Source: Natrialbaceae archaeon | GTDB taxonomy: Archaea > Halobacteriota > Halobacteria > Halobacteriales > Natrialbaceae | NCBI GenBank assembly: GCA_003559215.1 | Contig: PWMF01000003.1 | Span: 37,825 to 101,824 of the forward strand | Direction: 5' to 3' | DNA length: 64,000 nucleotides | In this document: positions 8,801 to 16,390 of the stretch, piece by piece | Position numbering within the stretch: the stretch's first letter is position 1 | How the letters are laid out: every line of letters begins with the position of its first letter | The notes under the pieces: generated by a model | Told to the model about the DNA's origin: nothing | The model's input: the letters and a program-made list of their open reading frames with translations, nothing else | The model's database searches: none | Program-made: the position numbers and the translations under genes

Positions 8801-9947
8801 CGAGGGGATCCGTTCCGTCGGGGGCGAGATCCGGCGCGATATCGAAGTAGTCGATCGTGTCATAGCCGTGGGGTCCGCCGCCCACGATGAATCCCTCGTT
8901 TTGCATTCGCGAGCTCACCGAAGGAACGACCGGCGTCAGCCAGATGGCGTCGATCCCCAGTTCCTCGAGGTAGTCGAGTCCCGCCGCGCCGAGGTCCTCG
9001 TCGCCACGGATCAGGACGTCGAAGTCGGTCGCGAACCGCTCGCCGGCCCACGAGCGGGTGAAAATCTGGTAGACGACGGCGTCGCTGGCCCACTCGGGCG
9101 GGCGGTTCGGCAGGGCGACCGAGCCGTCGGAGTCGAGTTCGACCGTATCGAGGACACTGTAGGCCGCCCCGTCCCACGCGGCGGCGTGGACGCGAGCCGA
9201 CTCGCCATCGAGCGCAGCCGCGTCGACGGTCGCCTCGTGGCCGTCGGTCTCGAGGTCGTCCGTTGTCAGCGAGTCGCGGTCGTCCGCGAGGAAGACGACC
9301 TCGAGGTCGTCGTCGCCAGCGCTCGAGTTGGGGGCCGTCTGCGGGTTCGACTCGAGGACGAACCGCTCGTCGTCGTCGTCGTACGCGCCCTCGAGTTCAA
9401 CGCGCGGTCTCGGTCCGTCGCCCTCGGGGAAGGCGTGGATCGTCAACTCGTGTATTTCGCCGGTCTCGTCCTCGAGTTCGAGAACGTAGGTACCGGGCGC
9501 GTCAGCCTCGAACTCGGCGACGGTATCTCGACCCTCATCGTAGCGATCCTCGTCGTTTTCTTCGCTCGGGGAGGCGAACGTCAGTTCGGCGTCGCTTCCG
9601 TCAGGGCGCTCGGCGATCGACCACTCGAAGTCAGCTGCGTCGTAGTTCTCCGGGTCGGGATCCGGACTTGCACCGGGCGCAAGGTTGTCTCGGTCGCCGT
9701 AGACGCCCTGCTCGTGGCCGTCGACCTCGCCGATAAAAACGGGGTTCGTGAGCTTCTCGCCGACCGAGACGAACCGTGGATGGCCGGGATGTCGCGAGCG
9801 CTCGACCGTCGGCGAGAATTCGCGATCGAGGACGAACTGATCGTCCTCGAGCGCGGTCGCGCCCGATCCCGCGACTGAAAACGCCCCGAGTCCGGCGAGT
9901 CCGCCGAGCACGGTTCGCCTGGGGAACCCCGACCGCCGCGAGGTCAT
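5868..9947 (-). CDS. Secreted GH13 alpha-amylase-family enzyme with two glucodextranase-like C-terminal modules
   Basis: This 1359-residue protein is exported by the Tat pathway (signal FPRRTVLGGLAGLGAFSVAG at the N-terminus). After a beta-sandwich N-terminal region (about 40-290) comes a GH13 barrel beginning VVYQIFTRSW. Region I is DTVINH, region II is GLRCDIAW (nucleophile Asp), region III is LLFDES (probable acid Glu) and region IV is ENHDEE. Two C-terminal modules follow, each with a GPG-YEYP start and a QLYVHDP core, matching the glucodextranase C-terminal binding fold. The tail is a PGR/D/G-rich disordered stretch. It probably hydrolyses starch-like or dextrin alpha-glucans outside the cell. 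No sugar-transport genes adjoin it. Exact specificity cannot be read from sequence. Confidence 0.92.
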   Translation of the reverse strand: MTSRRSGFPRRTVLGGLAGLGAFSVAGSGATALEDDQFVLDREFSPTVERSRHPGHPRFVSVGEKLTNPVFIGEVDGHEQGVYGDRDNLAPGASPDPDPENYDAADFEWSIAERPDGSDAELTFASPSEENDEDRYDEGRDTVAEFEADAPGTYVLELEDETGEIHELTIHAFPEGDGPRPRVELEGAYDDDDERFVLESNPQTAPNSSAGDDDLEVVFLADDRDSLTTDDLETDGHEATVDAAALDGESARVHAAAWDGAAYSVLDTVELDSDGSVALPNRPPEWASDAVVYQIFTRSWAGERFATDFDVLIRGDEDLGAAGLDYLEELGIDAIWLTPVVPSVSSRMQNEGFIVGGGPHGYDTIDYFDIAPDLAPDGTDPLEAYREFVSACHERDIKVVFDTVINHAGRFNGLFQETIAEKEGDVEDTWWDFPQVTEWDEDSRQFDWFDRVEADRVADGHEYFDDGTILEPSPRPTGFWDLMVMPNWNYENLAVREYMLAFAEFWTGEIGVDGLRCDIAWGVPHSFWKEFREVVHAHDGEVLLFDESIPNDAGFAENEFDMHYDKVAFTDTALAIGQGHGDAGGFLDAVEGRANDGFPDKALFYNCIENHDEERVLDAALDAYDDEGYASKIQRATWAATVTLPGVPAIYYGQEREISKYGTQRHRGEDDPRDDGDVQPDDMRRAFMNWGDEFDVDHLAFYRDLIELYHDHTVLQTEAEVRDDWYDAGGNHVLVFGRDASGIDDVDGPEKALIAINYEAEPVEIEIRETVDGYDLVSGSEIATGSENGTMTVEVDTVALLETPDFEPVSELVAQWSDATGDDHGPGWYEYPTSDDFAAGAFDLHGLEVREEGDSYEFALEVAALENVWGLEGGFSVQFPQLYVHDPGAPDEQGRTEPNRDGVGVTFEQPYHYEIMGTGEWGGWLDPADGSDGMAVDVSADPEANEIVFDVPANTFDAAFEDLEFAPLVLGFDGEGPGGARPVTADGGEWVFEDAEFGDEADGTRHNVLDAITPDGVTNADALAYDEDERATVPFVSAESGVRNTVFRGERIARFEVGEGTDRGPGNYEYPTVDEIPKGSLDLDAVDLYESDEEYTFAFRMVEEFHDPWGGDDGFSLPHVQLYVHDPDGEGGTTDARDGVNAGFVDEHHYRLAANFEWTAFERADGDDLSGLELEGYEPENAIVLRVPADAFESDLEELAFAPLVFGHDGYGPGGIRQVEETASEWQFGGAESENAPRVIDMATPEDVSREEALAYTADSVAEIPYLELGSEEEEEEVMSVRGAIVDEEPPTPDDLHTAREYRQSGDPVPGTGGRTVDQETFRELARDVQGYGAGDDHPGRGRSDEAPGRSGDAPGRND

Positions 9948-9989
9948 CGTTGCCTCCGGCCGACGGTTTCCTTCGGGCGTAGAGTCGTT

Positions 9990-10080
9990 TCAGTAACGCC
10001 AGGTTGAAACTGATCCCATGATAGTTGATGATACATCTAAAGTGTGATTACATATTACAACATATATAGATTGGCGTACC
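9990..10080 (-). promoter_or_regulatory. AT-rich promoter region upstream of the amylase gene
   Basis: The region contains a pronounced AT-rich block (GATGATACATCTAAAGTG and a following CATATTACAACATATATAG run, about 10026-10070) just upstream of the amylase start at 9947. It is the only such block in this intergenic region and is the best candidate for promoter and regulatory sites. No TrmB-type TACT-N7-GAGTA operator was seen. The remainder up to 10213 holds no gene that I can support. Confidence 0.4.
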
Positions 10081-10213
10081 TGTCGTACGCTTCCGTGATC
10101 AAGGAGGCGACAACGGGAGCTATCGCCGCTCGAGATGCGTTCTCGACCGCCGGCGTTGCGGGTCAGTTCCCCGCTTTCGCGTCGCAATTACCGGAAGTCG
10201 AATCCGCGAAGAA

Positions 10214-11071
10214 CTAGAGTTCGGCCGCGATCGACGGTGCAACCGATGCCGCGCTGTACTGGCGTTCTATCGTGTCGGTGCCGTAGATCGCCTCGACGCC
10301 GGCTCTCGAGAGCTTCGTGACGGCGTCGCGGGCGAGCAACGGGTGGACGCAGGTGACGAACACCCGGCCGACCCCCCGTTCGCCGAGGACGCCGACGGCC
10401 TCGCTCATCGTCGACCCCGTCGCGATGATGTCGTCGGTGACGACCACGTCCCGGTCGCCAACCGTGACGTCGCTCGGGGAGATCTCGACCTCGGTCCCCG
10501 AGAGGCGGGTCTTCTCGAAGTAGTCTGTCGCGCCCGCACCGTAGGCGTCCCGAACCGTCTCGGCGAGTTCGATCGCGCCCGCGTCGGGCGAGAGGAAGAC
10601 GGGATCCTCGAGATCAGCCGGGAGGGGATCGGCCAGCCGATCGGCCGCGTCGACGGCGGTTGCCGAGGGCTCGAAGAACTCGCAGATCGATTTCTCGTGT
10701 GGGTTGACGGTGAGCACGCGATCTGTTCCGGTCGAGACGGCCCGCGCGACGGCTCGCGCCGAGATCGGGTGGCCCGCCTCGAAGGCCTTGTCCTGGCGAC
10801 CGTAGCCCATATACGGCAACACCGTCACTACCTCGTCGGCACCGGCCTCCCGGACGGCGTCCTGGAGCTGGAGCACCTCGAGGTGGGCGTCGCTCGAGGT
10901 CGTCGAGGCGACGACGATCGCCCGATCGACGTCGCGGTCGGCGACGTCGGGGGCGGCCGCGAGCAGTTCGCCGTCGGGGAAGCGGTCGTACTCGACGGCG
11001 GCGAGCGGTTCCTCGAGTTCGCGGGCGAGGGCCGCGCCGAGGGCCTGTGAGGTGGATCCGCTGACGATCAT
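10214..11071 (-). CDS. prs: Ribose-phosphate pyrophosphokinase
   Basis: The enzyme makes PRPP from ribose 5-phosphate and ATP for nucleotide, histidine and related pathways. The 285-residue protein starts MIVSGSTSQALGAALA. It has the catalytic LPYMGYGRQDK flexible-loop region and a PRPP-binding loop VVVTDDIIATGST near residues 212-224. The HEKS and VNPHE segments are also typical. The open frame extends 84 codons further upstream, but the ATG at 11071 is the start that matches the family N-terminus. It is divergent from the APH-fold kinase, with 112 bases between the starts. Length agrees with archaeal PRPP synthetases, which are shorter than bacterial ones. Confidence 0.93.
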   Translation of the reverse strand: MIVSGSTSQALGAALARELEEPLAAVEYDRFPDGELLAAAPDVADRDVDRAIVVASTTSSDAHLEVLQLQDAVREAGADEVVTVLPYMGYGRQDKAFEAGHPISARAVARAVSTGTDRVLTVNPHEKSICEFFEPSATAVDAADRLADPLPADLEDPVFLSPDAGAIELAETVRDAYGAGATDYFEKTRLSGTEVEISPSDVTVGDRDVVVTDDIIATGSTMSEAVGVLGERGVGRVFVTCVHPLLARDAVTKLSRAGVEAIYGTDTIERQYSAASVAPSIAAEL

Positions 11072-11183
11072 ACTCGTTGCCACAGCGCCGCGGGTAAACC
11101 CGTTTTCGTTCTCGGTGCCGGCGTCGCCACCGGCTCGGCGGGACGGAAGGGCTACGGCCGCGCCGACCGTAGCCGGCGAACGG

Positions 11184-12104
11184 ATGGAATCCGAGACGGT
11201 CGACCGAATCGTCGAGGCCGCCCTCGAGACCGAACTGCGCTCGAGTCGCCGTCCCGATCCGGGTTCGGTCGCCGACACGCTCGTCCTCGAGCTAGCGGAC
11301 GACCCGGAGACGGCGGCCTGCAAGCGCGGCGGCGCCAGCGTCTGGACGGGCGACGTGATCGAGCCCCTGGTCGTCGACCTCGTCGGCGCGGCGACCGATC
11401 TTCCGGTTCCCGAGGTGTTCGCCTCGGGTTCGCTCGTCGGACCGTCCGACGGCGGGCCCGATCGATGGGCCCTCTACGAGTACCTGTCGGGCCGAAGTCC
11501 CGGCTCCGAGTATCCGGGTCTCGAGCCGGCGGTCCGCGGGCGGCTCGTTCGGGAGGCCGGCGAACTATTGGGTCGGCTCCACGCGACGGCCTCGCTCGCG
11601 TTCGACCGCGTCGGCGGGCTCGCCCGCGAGGGATCGGCGCTCCGACTGTGCGAAGCCGAGGGCTGGCACGCGATGGATCCGGGGCAGGGACTCGAGGTCC
11701 TCCCGGTTCCGCTGGCCGGCGACCCGGACTGTCGGCCGGTGCTCACCCACGGCGACTACCAGCCTTCGAACCTGCTGATCGACGCCTCCGGGTCGATTAC
11801 GGGCGTCCTCGACTGGGGAAACGCCCACGTCACCCACGCCGAGTACGCGCTGGCCCGCGCCGAGGCCCGGTTCGTCGACGTCCACGCGCGGGAACTCGAG
11901 CCGCGAGAGCGCGCGCGAATCCGACAAGCGTTCCGGTCCGGATACACGCGGGCGGTTCGGCTCGAGCCCGGAATCGATCGCCGACTCCGGACGTACAAGC
12001 TGCTCTGGCTCGCGCAGTCGACGGCGAACTACGGGCGGATCGCTCGTAGCGCTCGCGGTCGCCGACAGCTGTGGCGGCAGTGCCGTCGGCTGCTCGAGGC
12101 GTAG
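11184..12104 (+). CDS. APH-family phosphotransferase (aminoglycoside/choline kinase fold)
   Basis: This 306-residue soluble protein has the APH kinase fold. The catalytic loop is LTHGDYQPSNLL near residues 188-199, with the Mg-binding ITGVLDWGNA near residues 204-214. The substrate is unknown; in haloarchaea such proteins are unlikely to be antibiotic-resistance enzymes and may phosphorylate small alcohols or sugars. The ATG at 11184 begins MESETVDRIVEAALETEL; the frame is open further upstream but that part is arginine/proline-rich and overlaps the divergent promoter. The SpoIIM-like gene follows 43 bases later on the same strand. Confidence 0.82.
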   Translation: MESETVDRIVEAALETELRSSRRPDPGSVADTLVLELADDPETAACKRGGASVWTGDVIEPLVVDLVGAATDLPVPEVFASGSLVGPSDGGPDRWALYEYLSGRSPGSEYPGLEPAVRGRLVREAGELLGRLHATASLAFDRVGGLAREGSALRLCEAEGWHAMDPGQGLEVLPVPLAGDPDCRPVLTHGDYQPSNLLIDASGSITGVLDWGNAHVTHAEYALARAEARFVDVHARELEPRERARIRQAFRSGYTRAVRLEPGIDRRLRTYKLLWLAQSTANYGRIARSARGRRQLWRQCRRLLEA

Positions 12105-12147
12105 CTCCGTCGGCGGATTTATCCGCGATTTGCCCGAAGGGAGAGGT

Positions 12148-13125
12148 ATGAACGATCGACGGGCCGACGAGGGATCGCTCGAGTCGACCGAGGCGGATCG
12201 GTCGACGCGGGCCAACGAGTCGGCGAGCGAGCGACGCGAACCGCGTGACCCTGGGAGCCGAGAGACCCCATCGAGTCAGCCGCCGGATCCCGACCGGAGC
12301 GGGACGGAGCCGGGGCCGGGAACGGATCCGAACCGCGGCTGGGCGACCCTCGCGTTCGCGCTAGCGCTGGTCTCGTTCGTGACGGCGGGGGCGACGGCTG
12401 CGATCCACGATCTCACTACGGCCGCGGCCGGGGCTGCCGTGCTCGCACTCGCGTTCGCCGCACTCGGCGCGGTCGCGCTGACCGAGGGCTCCGGCGTGGC
12501 CGCGTCCCTCGCGGAGGGGTGGGCCGAACACCGTCTCTACGTCTGGTTCGCGACGGCGCTGTTCGGCGGCGGCGTCGTCCTCGGGGCCGCTCTCGTCGCC
12601 GCGGGGATCGACCTCACGGAGCTGTTCCTCGAGCTTCTAAGCGAGGAGTTCGGCGACGAGGAACTCGTCGACGACGAGCTCGCCGAGGGCGGCGGGATCG
12701 AGCTTTCGGCGACGTTCTTCCTCGTCCAGAACACGCCGCCGTTTCTGGCGGCGATCTTCGGGGCGCTCACGCTCGGACTGGTGACAACAATTATCATGGT
12801 CTTTAACGGGATCATCGTCGGCAACATCGCAGTCGTCACCGGTCTCGAGGTCGGATTCGGTCCGATCGTCGCCTTGCTCGCACCCCACGGGATTTTCGAG
12901 CTTCCGGCGCTGTTCATCGCTGCGGGCGTGGGCTTTCGGTTCCTCCATCGGGCCGGCCAGCGGCTCGTCGGCTCGCGCGACTCGCTGTTCACGAAGACCT
13001 ACGTCTATCGGACCACCCTTCTCGTCGTATTCGGCTGGCTGTTGCTCGCCTTGGCGGCGTTCGTCGAGGCCTACCTGACGATCGTGATCGCGGAGACGCT
13101 GTTCCCGGAGCTGGCCGAACCGTGA
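12148..13125 (+). CDS. SpoIIM-like (stage II sporulation protein M family) membrane protein
   Basis: This 325-residue membrane protein has a hydrophilic disordered head (about residues 1-65, rich in E, R, S and P). Two helices follow, then a third, an acidic loop, and a C-terminal SpoIIM/DUF95 domain. The domain signature is visible as FLVQNTPPF, then MVFNGIIVGNIA and LLAPHGIFELPALFIA. Archaea do not sporulate; archaeal members are thought to act in membrane or envelope processes but the role is unknown. The ATG at 12148 is preferred to the in-frame TTG at 12130. It follows the APH-kinase gene closely. Confidence 0.82.
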   Translation: MNDRRADEGSLESTEADRSTRANESASERREPRDPGSRETPSSQPPDPDRSGTEPGPGTDPNRGWATLAFALALVSFVTAGATAAIHDLTTAAAGAAVLALAFAALGAVALTEGSGVAASLAEGWAEHRLYVWFATALFGGGVVLGAALVAAGIDLTELFLELLSEEFGDEELVDDELAEGGGIELSATFFLVQNTPPFLAAIFGALTLGLVTTIIMVFNGIIVGNIAVVTGLEVGFGPIVALLAPHGIFELPALFIAAGVGFRFLHRAGQRLVGSRDSLFTKTYVYRTTLLVVFGWLLLALAAFVEAYLTIVIAETLFPELAEP

Positions 13126-13477
13126 CTGATCGATCCGATTTCGTTGCACCGCGCTTCGCTACGGACTGGCCGATCCACAGTGTGGTGGCGCGCGCTGTCG
13201 GTCAGTTCGAACGACGGTGAGAAGCGATCGATCGAACTGTGGAAGGGATGAGTACGTGAGCGATCGGCGACCCGTGAGCGTACGACTCGGCTGAGGAGGG
13301 CGTGGAAAGTCTCCGTTGCCAGCCCAACTGTAGTAATTCACGGAAATCCTTGCTCACAGGGCCGAGTGATAACGAAGATCGACGGATGGGGGCTGGCTCC
13401 AGTAGTTCGTACTGCAAATATTTTCAACTTCTACGACAGTACACTTCGGCCTCGACCGCGTCGCGGAACACCTCTGT
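13126..13477. other. Intergenic region without a supported gene
   Basis: The 350 bases between the SpoIIM-like gene and the cupin gene hold only arginine/serine-rich short frames with no recognisable domain and atypical composition. The right-hand part (about 13320-13477) is less GC-rich than its surroundings. It sits next to a transposase relic, so it may be decayed insertion DNA, but no terminal repeats were found. Confidence 0.5.
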
Positions 13478-13966
13478 TCACATCGCAAACTCGTTGCCAC
13501 ACTCGGTGCAGGTGAACTCGAATCGACCCTCCGAATTAATCCTCGTCGCGTGTGGAACTTCCCCCTCACACTCCCGGCATGACACCACCGATTCGAGTTC
13601 CTCCCAGTCGTGGGTCGAGCCGGGTGCGCCCATCGCCCAGCCGATAACCTCGTTTCCGTTCTCTTTTTTCGCGTAGCCCATCTGGAACTCTCCGGGTTCG
13701 AATCTGATGACTTCCCCTCCCTCGACGGTCATCTGTTCGCGCTCCTTGCCGACCTCGAACACCGCCGTTCCCTCTTCGATGTAGAAGACTTCTTCCTGAT
13801 CGTGATGCGTGTGAAGCCCCCCGGAGAAGGAATCGCCCGGCGTGAGTTCGAAGTAGTTCATCGCAAAGTGGTCGGTTCCGAGTGCGTCCGAGACCGGTCG
13901 GCGCACGTCGTGAACTTGCATCGGGTTGACCTCGTTTCGCACGTCATCGATGGTTACTTTCTCCAT
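13478..13966 (-). CDS. Cupin-domain protein with C-terminal zinc ribbon
   Basis: This 162-residue protein has a cupin barrel with the metal-binding pattern HTHHDQEEVFYIEEG near residues 49-63 and the second half ending FEPGEFQMGY. It is followed by a zinc-ribbon-like segment with SCRECEG and TCTECGN (two CxxC pairs). The combination suggests a metal-binding small-molecule or regulatory protein rather than a classical cupin enzyme; the function is unknown. The true start is the ATG at 13966 (MEKVTIDD). The frame continues upstream to 14092, but that extension encodes WLSPHRGVSKDKL, a piece of a transposase, so it is not part of this gene. Confidence 0.8.
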   Translation of the reverse strand: MEKVTIDDVRNEVNPMQVHDVRRPVSDALGTDHFAMNYFELTPGDSFSGGLHTHHDQEEVFYIEEGTAVFEVGKEREQMTVEGGEVIRFEPGEFQMGYAKKENGNEVIGWAMGAPGSTHDWEELESVVSCRECEGEVPHATRINSEGRFEFTCTECGNEFAM

Positions 13967-14033
13967 ACGGAAAGTTACCGGGCGAGCCGAGTTAATGATG
14001 TCGACTAATCGGGGTGGATCAGTTAACAGTATA

Positions 14034-14361
14034 AAACAGAGTGCAAGCTTGTCTTTTGAGACACCTCGATGGGGCGAGAGCCACGGCCGCACCGGCGAGC
14101 CGTGACTCTCGTAGATATTGATATGGCGTCTTCAGCAGCGTATTCACTGTCGCTGTGGACGACGTATTGTCGGTCGGACTTGTCGCCGTCAGCTAGTGGC
14201 TCACACGCCCGAAATCCGTCGGTGTAGACGGCCAGCGACTCCTGCTACACCAGGTTCGCTGTGGCTGCTTCCGACACGAAGCGGTGGATTGGGAACAGAT
14301 CGGGCACCGCTGGCGCGGTGCTCTTATTCTCTTCGACCTTCAGATACAGCTCCACGATCAA
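14034..14361 (-). pseudogene. Degraded IS1595/ISH4-type transposase fragment
   Basis: Reading the minus strand gives ESLAVYTDGFRACEPLADGD, then DRQYVVHSDSEYAAEDA, then after a frame change near 14110-14130 YESHGSP followed by RPWLSPHRGVSKDKL. These are consecutive pieces of the C-terminal half of an ISH4/IS1595-like transposase as I remember that family. A TAG stop interrupts the frame at 14245-14247. The match ends abruptly about 14036, where sequence next to the cupin gene begins. The gene is therefore truncated at both ends, frameshifted and carries a stop. No inverted repeats could be assigned, so the original element boundaries are lost. Confidence 0.72.
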
Positions 14362-14370
14362 CGATCTGCT

Positions 14371-15384
14371 TCACGAGGGATCGAAAAACTCGATCGCGTC
14401 GCCGAACTCGAGCGGGACCGATCCCTTCCGGTAGCCCTCGACGTGCCCGTCGGGGCGGGCGCGGTAGACCACCGCGGGGCGGTGTCGCAGGTCGGGCTGT
14501 TCGCCTCGCACTGCAGCCCAGGTGTCGTCCCGAAAGCTCGAGCAGTCGACGAACAACACGGCGCCCCCACCGTGTTCGGCGAGCTGGCCGTTGGTCTTCG
14601 TCTCGGCGGTGTCCCGAACGGCGGCGGCGGGGCCGGCCGCGGCCCGGTTGGCCGGCGGCTGGGGTCGGGTCACCTCGACGAGGCGGTTCGTTTCCTCGTC
14701 CTCGGCCCGGTAGTCCAGAGAGTGTCCGGTCGTCACCTCGATCTCGGGGGTGACCTCGTAGCCCGCGTCGGTGAGGATCTTCGCAGCGATGAACTCGCCC
14801 ATCGCGGCGCTCATCCGGACGCGGTCGACGTGGTTGCTGGTGCCCAGCTTACCGGCCATGGTCGGTCGGTAGTCGTCGAGCACGCCGCTCTCGAGGAAGT
14901 TCTCGAAGTAACGGGTCGCCTCGCGGCGACCGGCGTCGGGAAAGCCCGCGGCGTGCTCGCGGAAGAAGGCTCGCGTGGAGTCTCGCCCGTCCTTCGACAT
15001 GAAGACGGGCAAGAAAAACCACGAGAGGTAGGGGTAGTCGGCGAGCCACGGATCGGTCTCGTGGAGGGTTGCGAGCAGCTCCCGCTGGTTCCACCGGGCG
15101 ACGTGGTAGGGAACGTCGTTCCAGCCGAACTTGTCGGTCTTCCACAGCGAGGAGGGGGTCTCCGTGTTGCCCATCCAGTAGGCTTCCTCGCCGTTGCGGG
15201 CGAACAGTGCGAGGTCGCCGTTTTGCATCTCGAAACGATGCGTCTCCCAATCTGCGCCGATATCGAATCGCGGGGCCGCGGCTCGAGCGCCGATGTTCGA
15301 GCGAAGCGGACCCAGTATCTCCTGTCGGACTCGTTGCTCGCTCCAGCGGGCGGGCGAGTAACGAAAGCGAAGCGGCCGTGCCAC
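14371..15384 (-). CDS. Conserved haloarchaeal protein (possibly DUF5784)
   Basis: This 337-residue soluble protein begins MARPLRFRYSPARWSEQRVR. I believe it belongs to the haloarchaeal DUF5784 family, but this is from memory of its N-terminus. Around residues 214-242 it shows SLDYRAEDEETNRLVEVTRP, an acid-then-E-x-T pattern on predicted beta strands. That is reminiscent of PD-(D/E)xK nuclease-fold proteins, with Thr in place of the catalytic Lys. An alanine-rich stretch follows. There is no signal peptide or membrane segment. It stands alone, next to the transposase relic. Function unknown. Confidence 0.68.
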   Translation of the reverse strand: MARPLRFRYSPARWSEQRVRQEILGPLRSNIGARAAAPRFDIGADWETHRFEMQNGDLALFARNGEEAYWMGNTETPSSLWKTDKFGWNDVPYHVARWNQRELLATLHETDPWLADYPYLSWFFLPVFMSKDGRDSTRAFFREHAAGFPDAGRREATRYFENFLESGVLDDYRPTMAGKLGTSNHVDRVRMSAAMGEFIAAKILTDAGYEVTPEIEVTTGHSLDYRAEDEETNRLVEVTRPQPPANRAAAGPAAAVRDTAETKTNGQLAEHGGGAVLFVDCSSFRDDTWAAVRGEQPDLRHRPAVVYRARPDGHVEGYRKGSVPLEFGDAIEFFDPS

Positions 15385-15494
15385 GCCGATAGATTGTGTC
15401 CGGGTGGGTATATACTGTTCGCTGACGGGACGGCGGGGGTGTGGGTCACCGTTACATTGATAAGCATCAGCTGCCTACGATGTGTATACTTACC

Positions 15495-15668
15495 ATGTCA
15501 ATGGGTGCCTATGACGAAGACGAACACGAGCGGCGCGAGGCGCAGGCCTCGCGGGTGGACGCGGATTTCGACGACGAGCGGACGATCTACCACGGTCAGG
15601 TCGAGTACGACGCCGGCGAGTCGGCCGAGGAGCTGCTGAGCAAGTTCGAGGAGATCAAGTCGAACTAA
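15495..15668 (+). CDS. Small acidic haloarchaeal protein (DUF5786-like)
   Basis: This 57-residue protein starts MSMGAYDEDEHERREAQASR and ends LLSKFEEIKSN. It is very acidic and has no membrane segment. The sequence fits the small haloarchaeal family I know as DUF5786, function unknown. The ATG at 15495 is chosen rather than upstream codons because MSMGAYDEDEHE is the conserved start. Its stop TAA overlaps the stop of the convergent membrane-protein gene (CTAA at 15665-15668). An AT-richer leader with TTGATAAG lies about 35 bases upstream. Confidence 0.8.
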   Translation: MSMGAYDEDEHERREAQASRVDADFDDERTIYHGQVEYDAGESAEELLSKFEEIKSN

Positions 15669-16390
15669 GTGGTCGTCCCTCCGGACTCCTTCTGAGATCG
15701 TCGCTGCAGCAGTACCGACAGCGCCGCCACCGCGACGACGGCGATCACGTGGCCGACGAGCGCGCCGACCAGGATCGGATGACCCAGCACGAAGGGGACG
15801 AACAGCAGCTGGACGCCAGCGAACGCCACGTTGAGCCCGTCCGTTCGGGCGTACTCTCGCGTCGTTTTCGGTTCGAACTCGTAGGCGACCGACCGCCAGA
15901 GCCCGGCGACGGTCGCCCACCAGCAGGTACCGATCCGGTAGACGACGTCCCAGAGGATCAGCAGTAACAAGGCGACCGCCAGCGCCGGCGGTTCGGGACC
16001 GAGGATCTCCGTCAGCAACGGTTGTTCGCTGGTCCGGGGATCGGTGACGAACAGGTACGTGACCAGGAGGACGAACGCCATCACCCCGAGCACGACCTCG
16101 ATGTTCGAGCCGAACAGCACGCGCCGGTAGCCCTCTGGCGACCGAAGCGCCCGAACCGAGCGGCTGTACCGGAGCATGAGCCAGCTGCCGACCGCCGCGA
16201 CGAGGACGGCGACGGTTCCCGGAACGACCGCCCCCCACAGCCCGTAGACGGCCGCGACCACGAGCAGCGCCGCCTCGAAGACCGCGAACTGGATCCCGAT
16301 AGCGAGCCGATCCGAGAGGTCGAACCCCGGCAGCGCGCCGACGATGCTCTCGTAGACCCACGTCTCGCCGTACTCAGGGGTCCGGGTCAT
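15665..16390 (-). CDS. Polytopic membrane protein of unknown function
   Basis: This 241-residue protein has about five to six hydrophobic segments, including about residues 30-75, 98-113, 137-150, 188-205 and 210-228. A polar loop SRSVRALRSPEGYRR lies between the second and third. No catalytic motif was recognised. Its ATG overlaps the stop of the upstream SDR-family gene by four bases (16387-16390), so it is translated from the same message as that gene. Conserved haloarchaeal membrane proteins often sit in this position after a nucleoside-sugar-epimerase-like gene, but no function can be inferred. Confidence 0.75.
   Translation of the reverse strand: MTRTPEYGETWVYESIVGALPGFDLSDRLAIGIQFAVFEAALLVVAAVYGLWGAVVPGTVAVLVAAVGSWLMLRYSRSVRALRSPEGYRRVLFGSNIEVVLGVMAFVLLVTYLFVTDPRTSEQPLLTEILGPEPPALAVALLLLILWDVVYRIGTCWWATVAGLWRSVAYEFEPKTTREYARTDGLNVAFAGVQLLFVPFVLGHPILVGALVGHVIAVVAVAALSVLLQRRSQKESGGTTT

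Noticed and set aside
11184..12104. An aminoglycoside-resistance gene
   Set aside because: The fold is APH, but the family is large and mostly of other function; no mobile-element context supports resistance.
13202..13676. Short frames in the region before the cupin gene
   Set aside because: They are Ser/Arg-rich, lack domains and overlap each other on both strands; treated as non-coding.
14118..14753. A plus-strand 211-codon frame over the transposase relic
   Set aside because: The minus strand encodes recognisable transposase pieces; the plus frame is Arg/Pro-rich shadow sequence.
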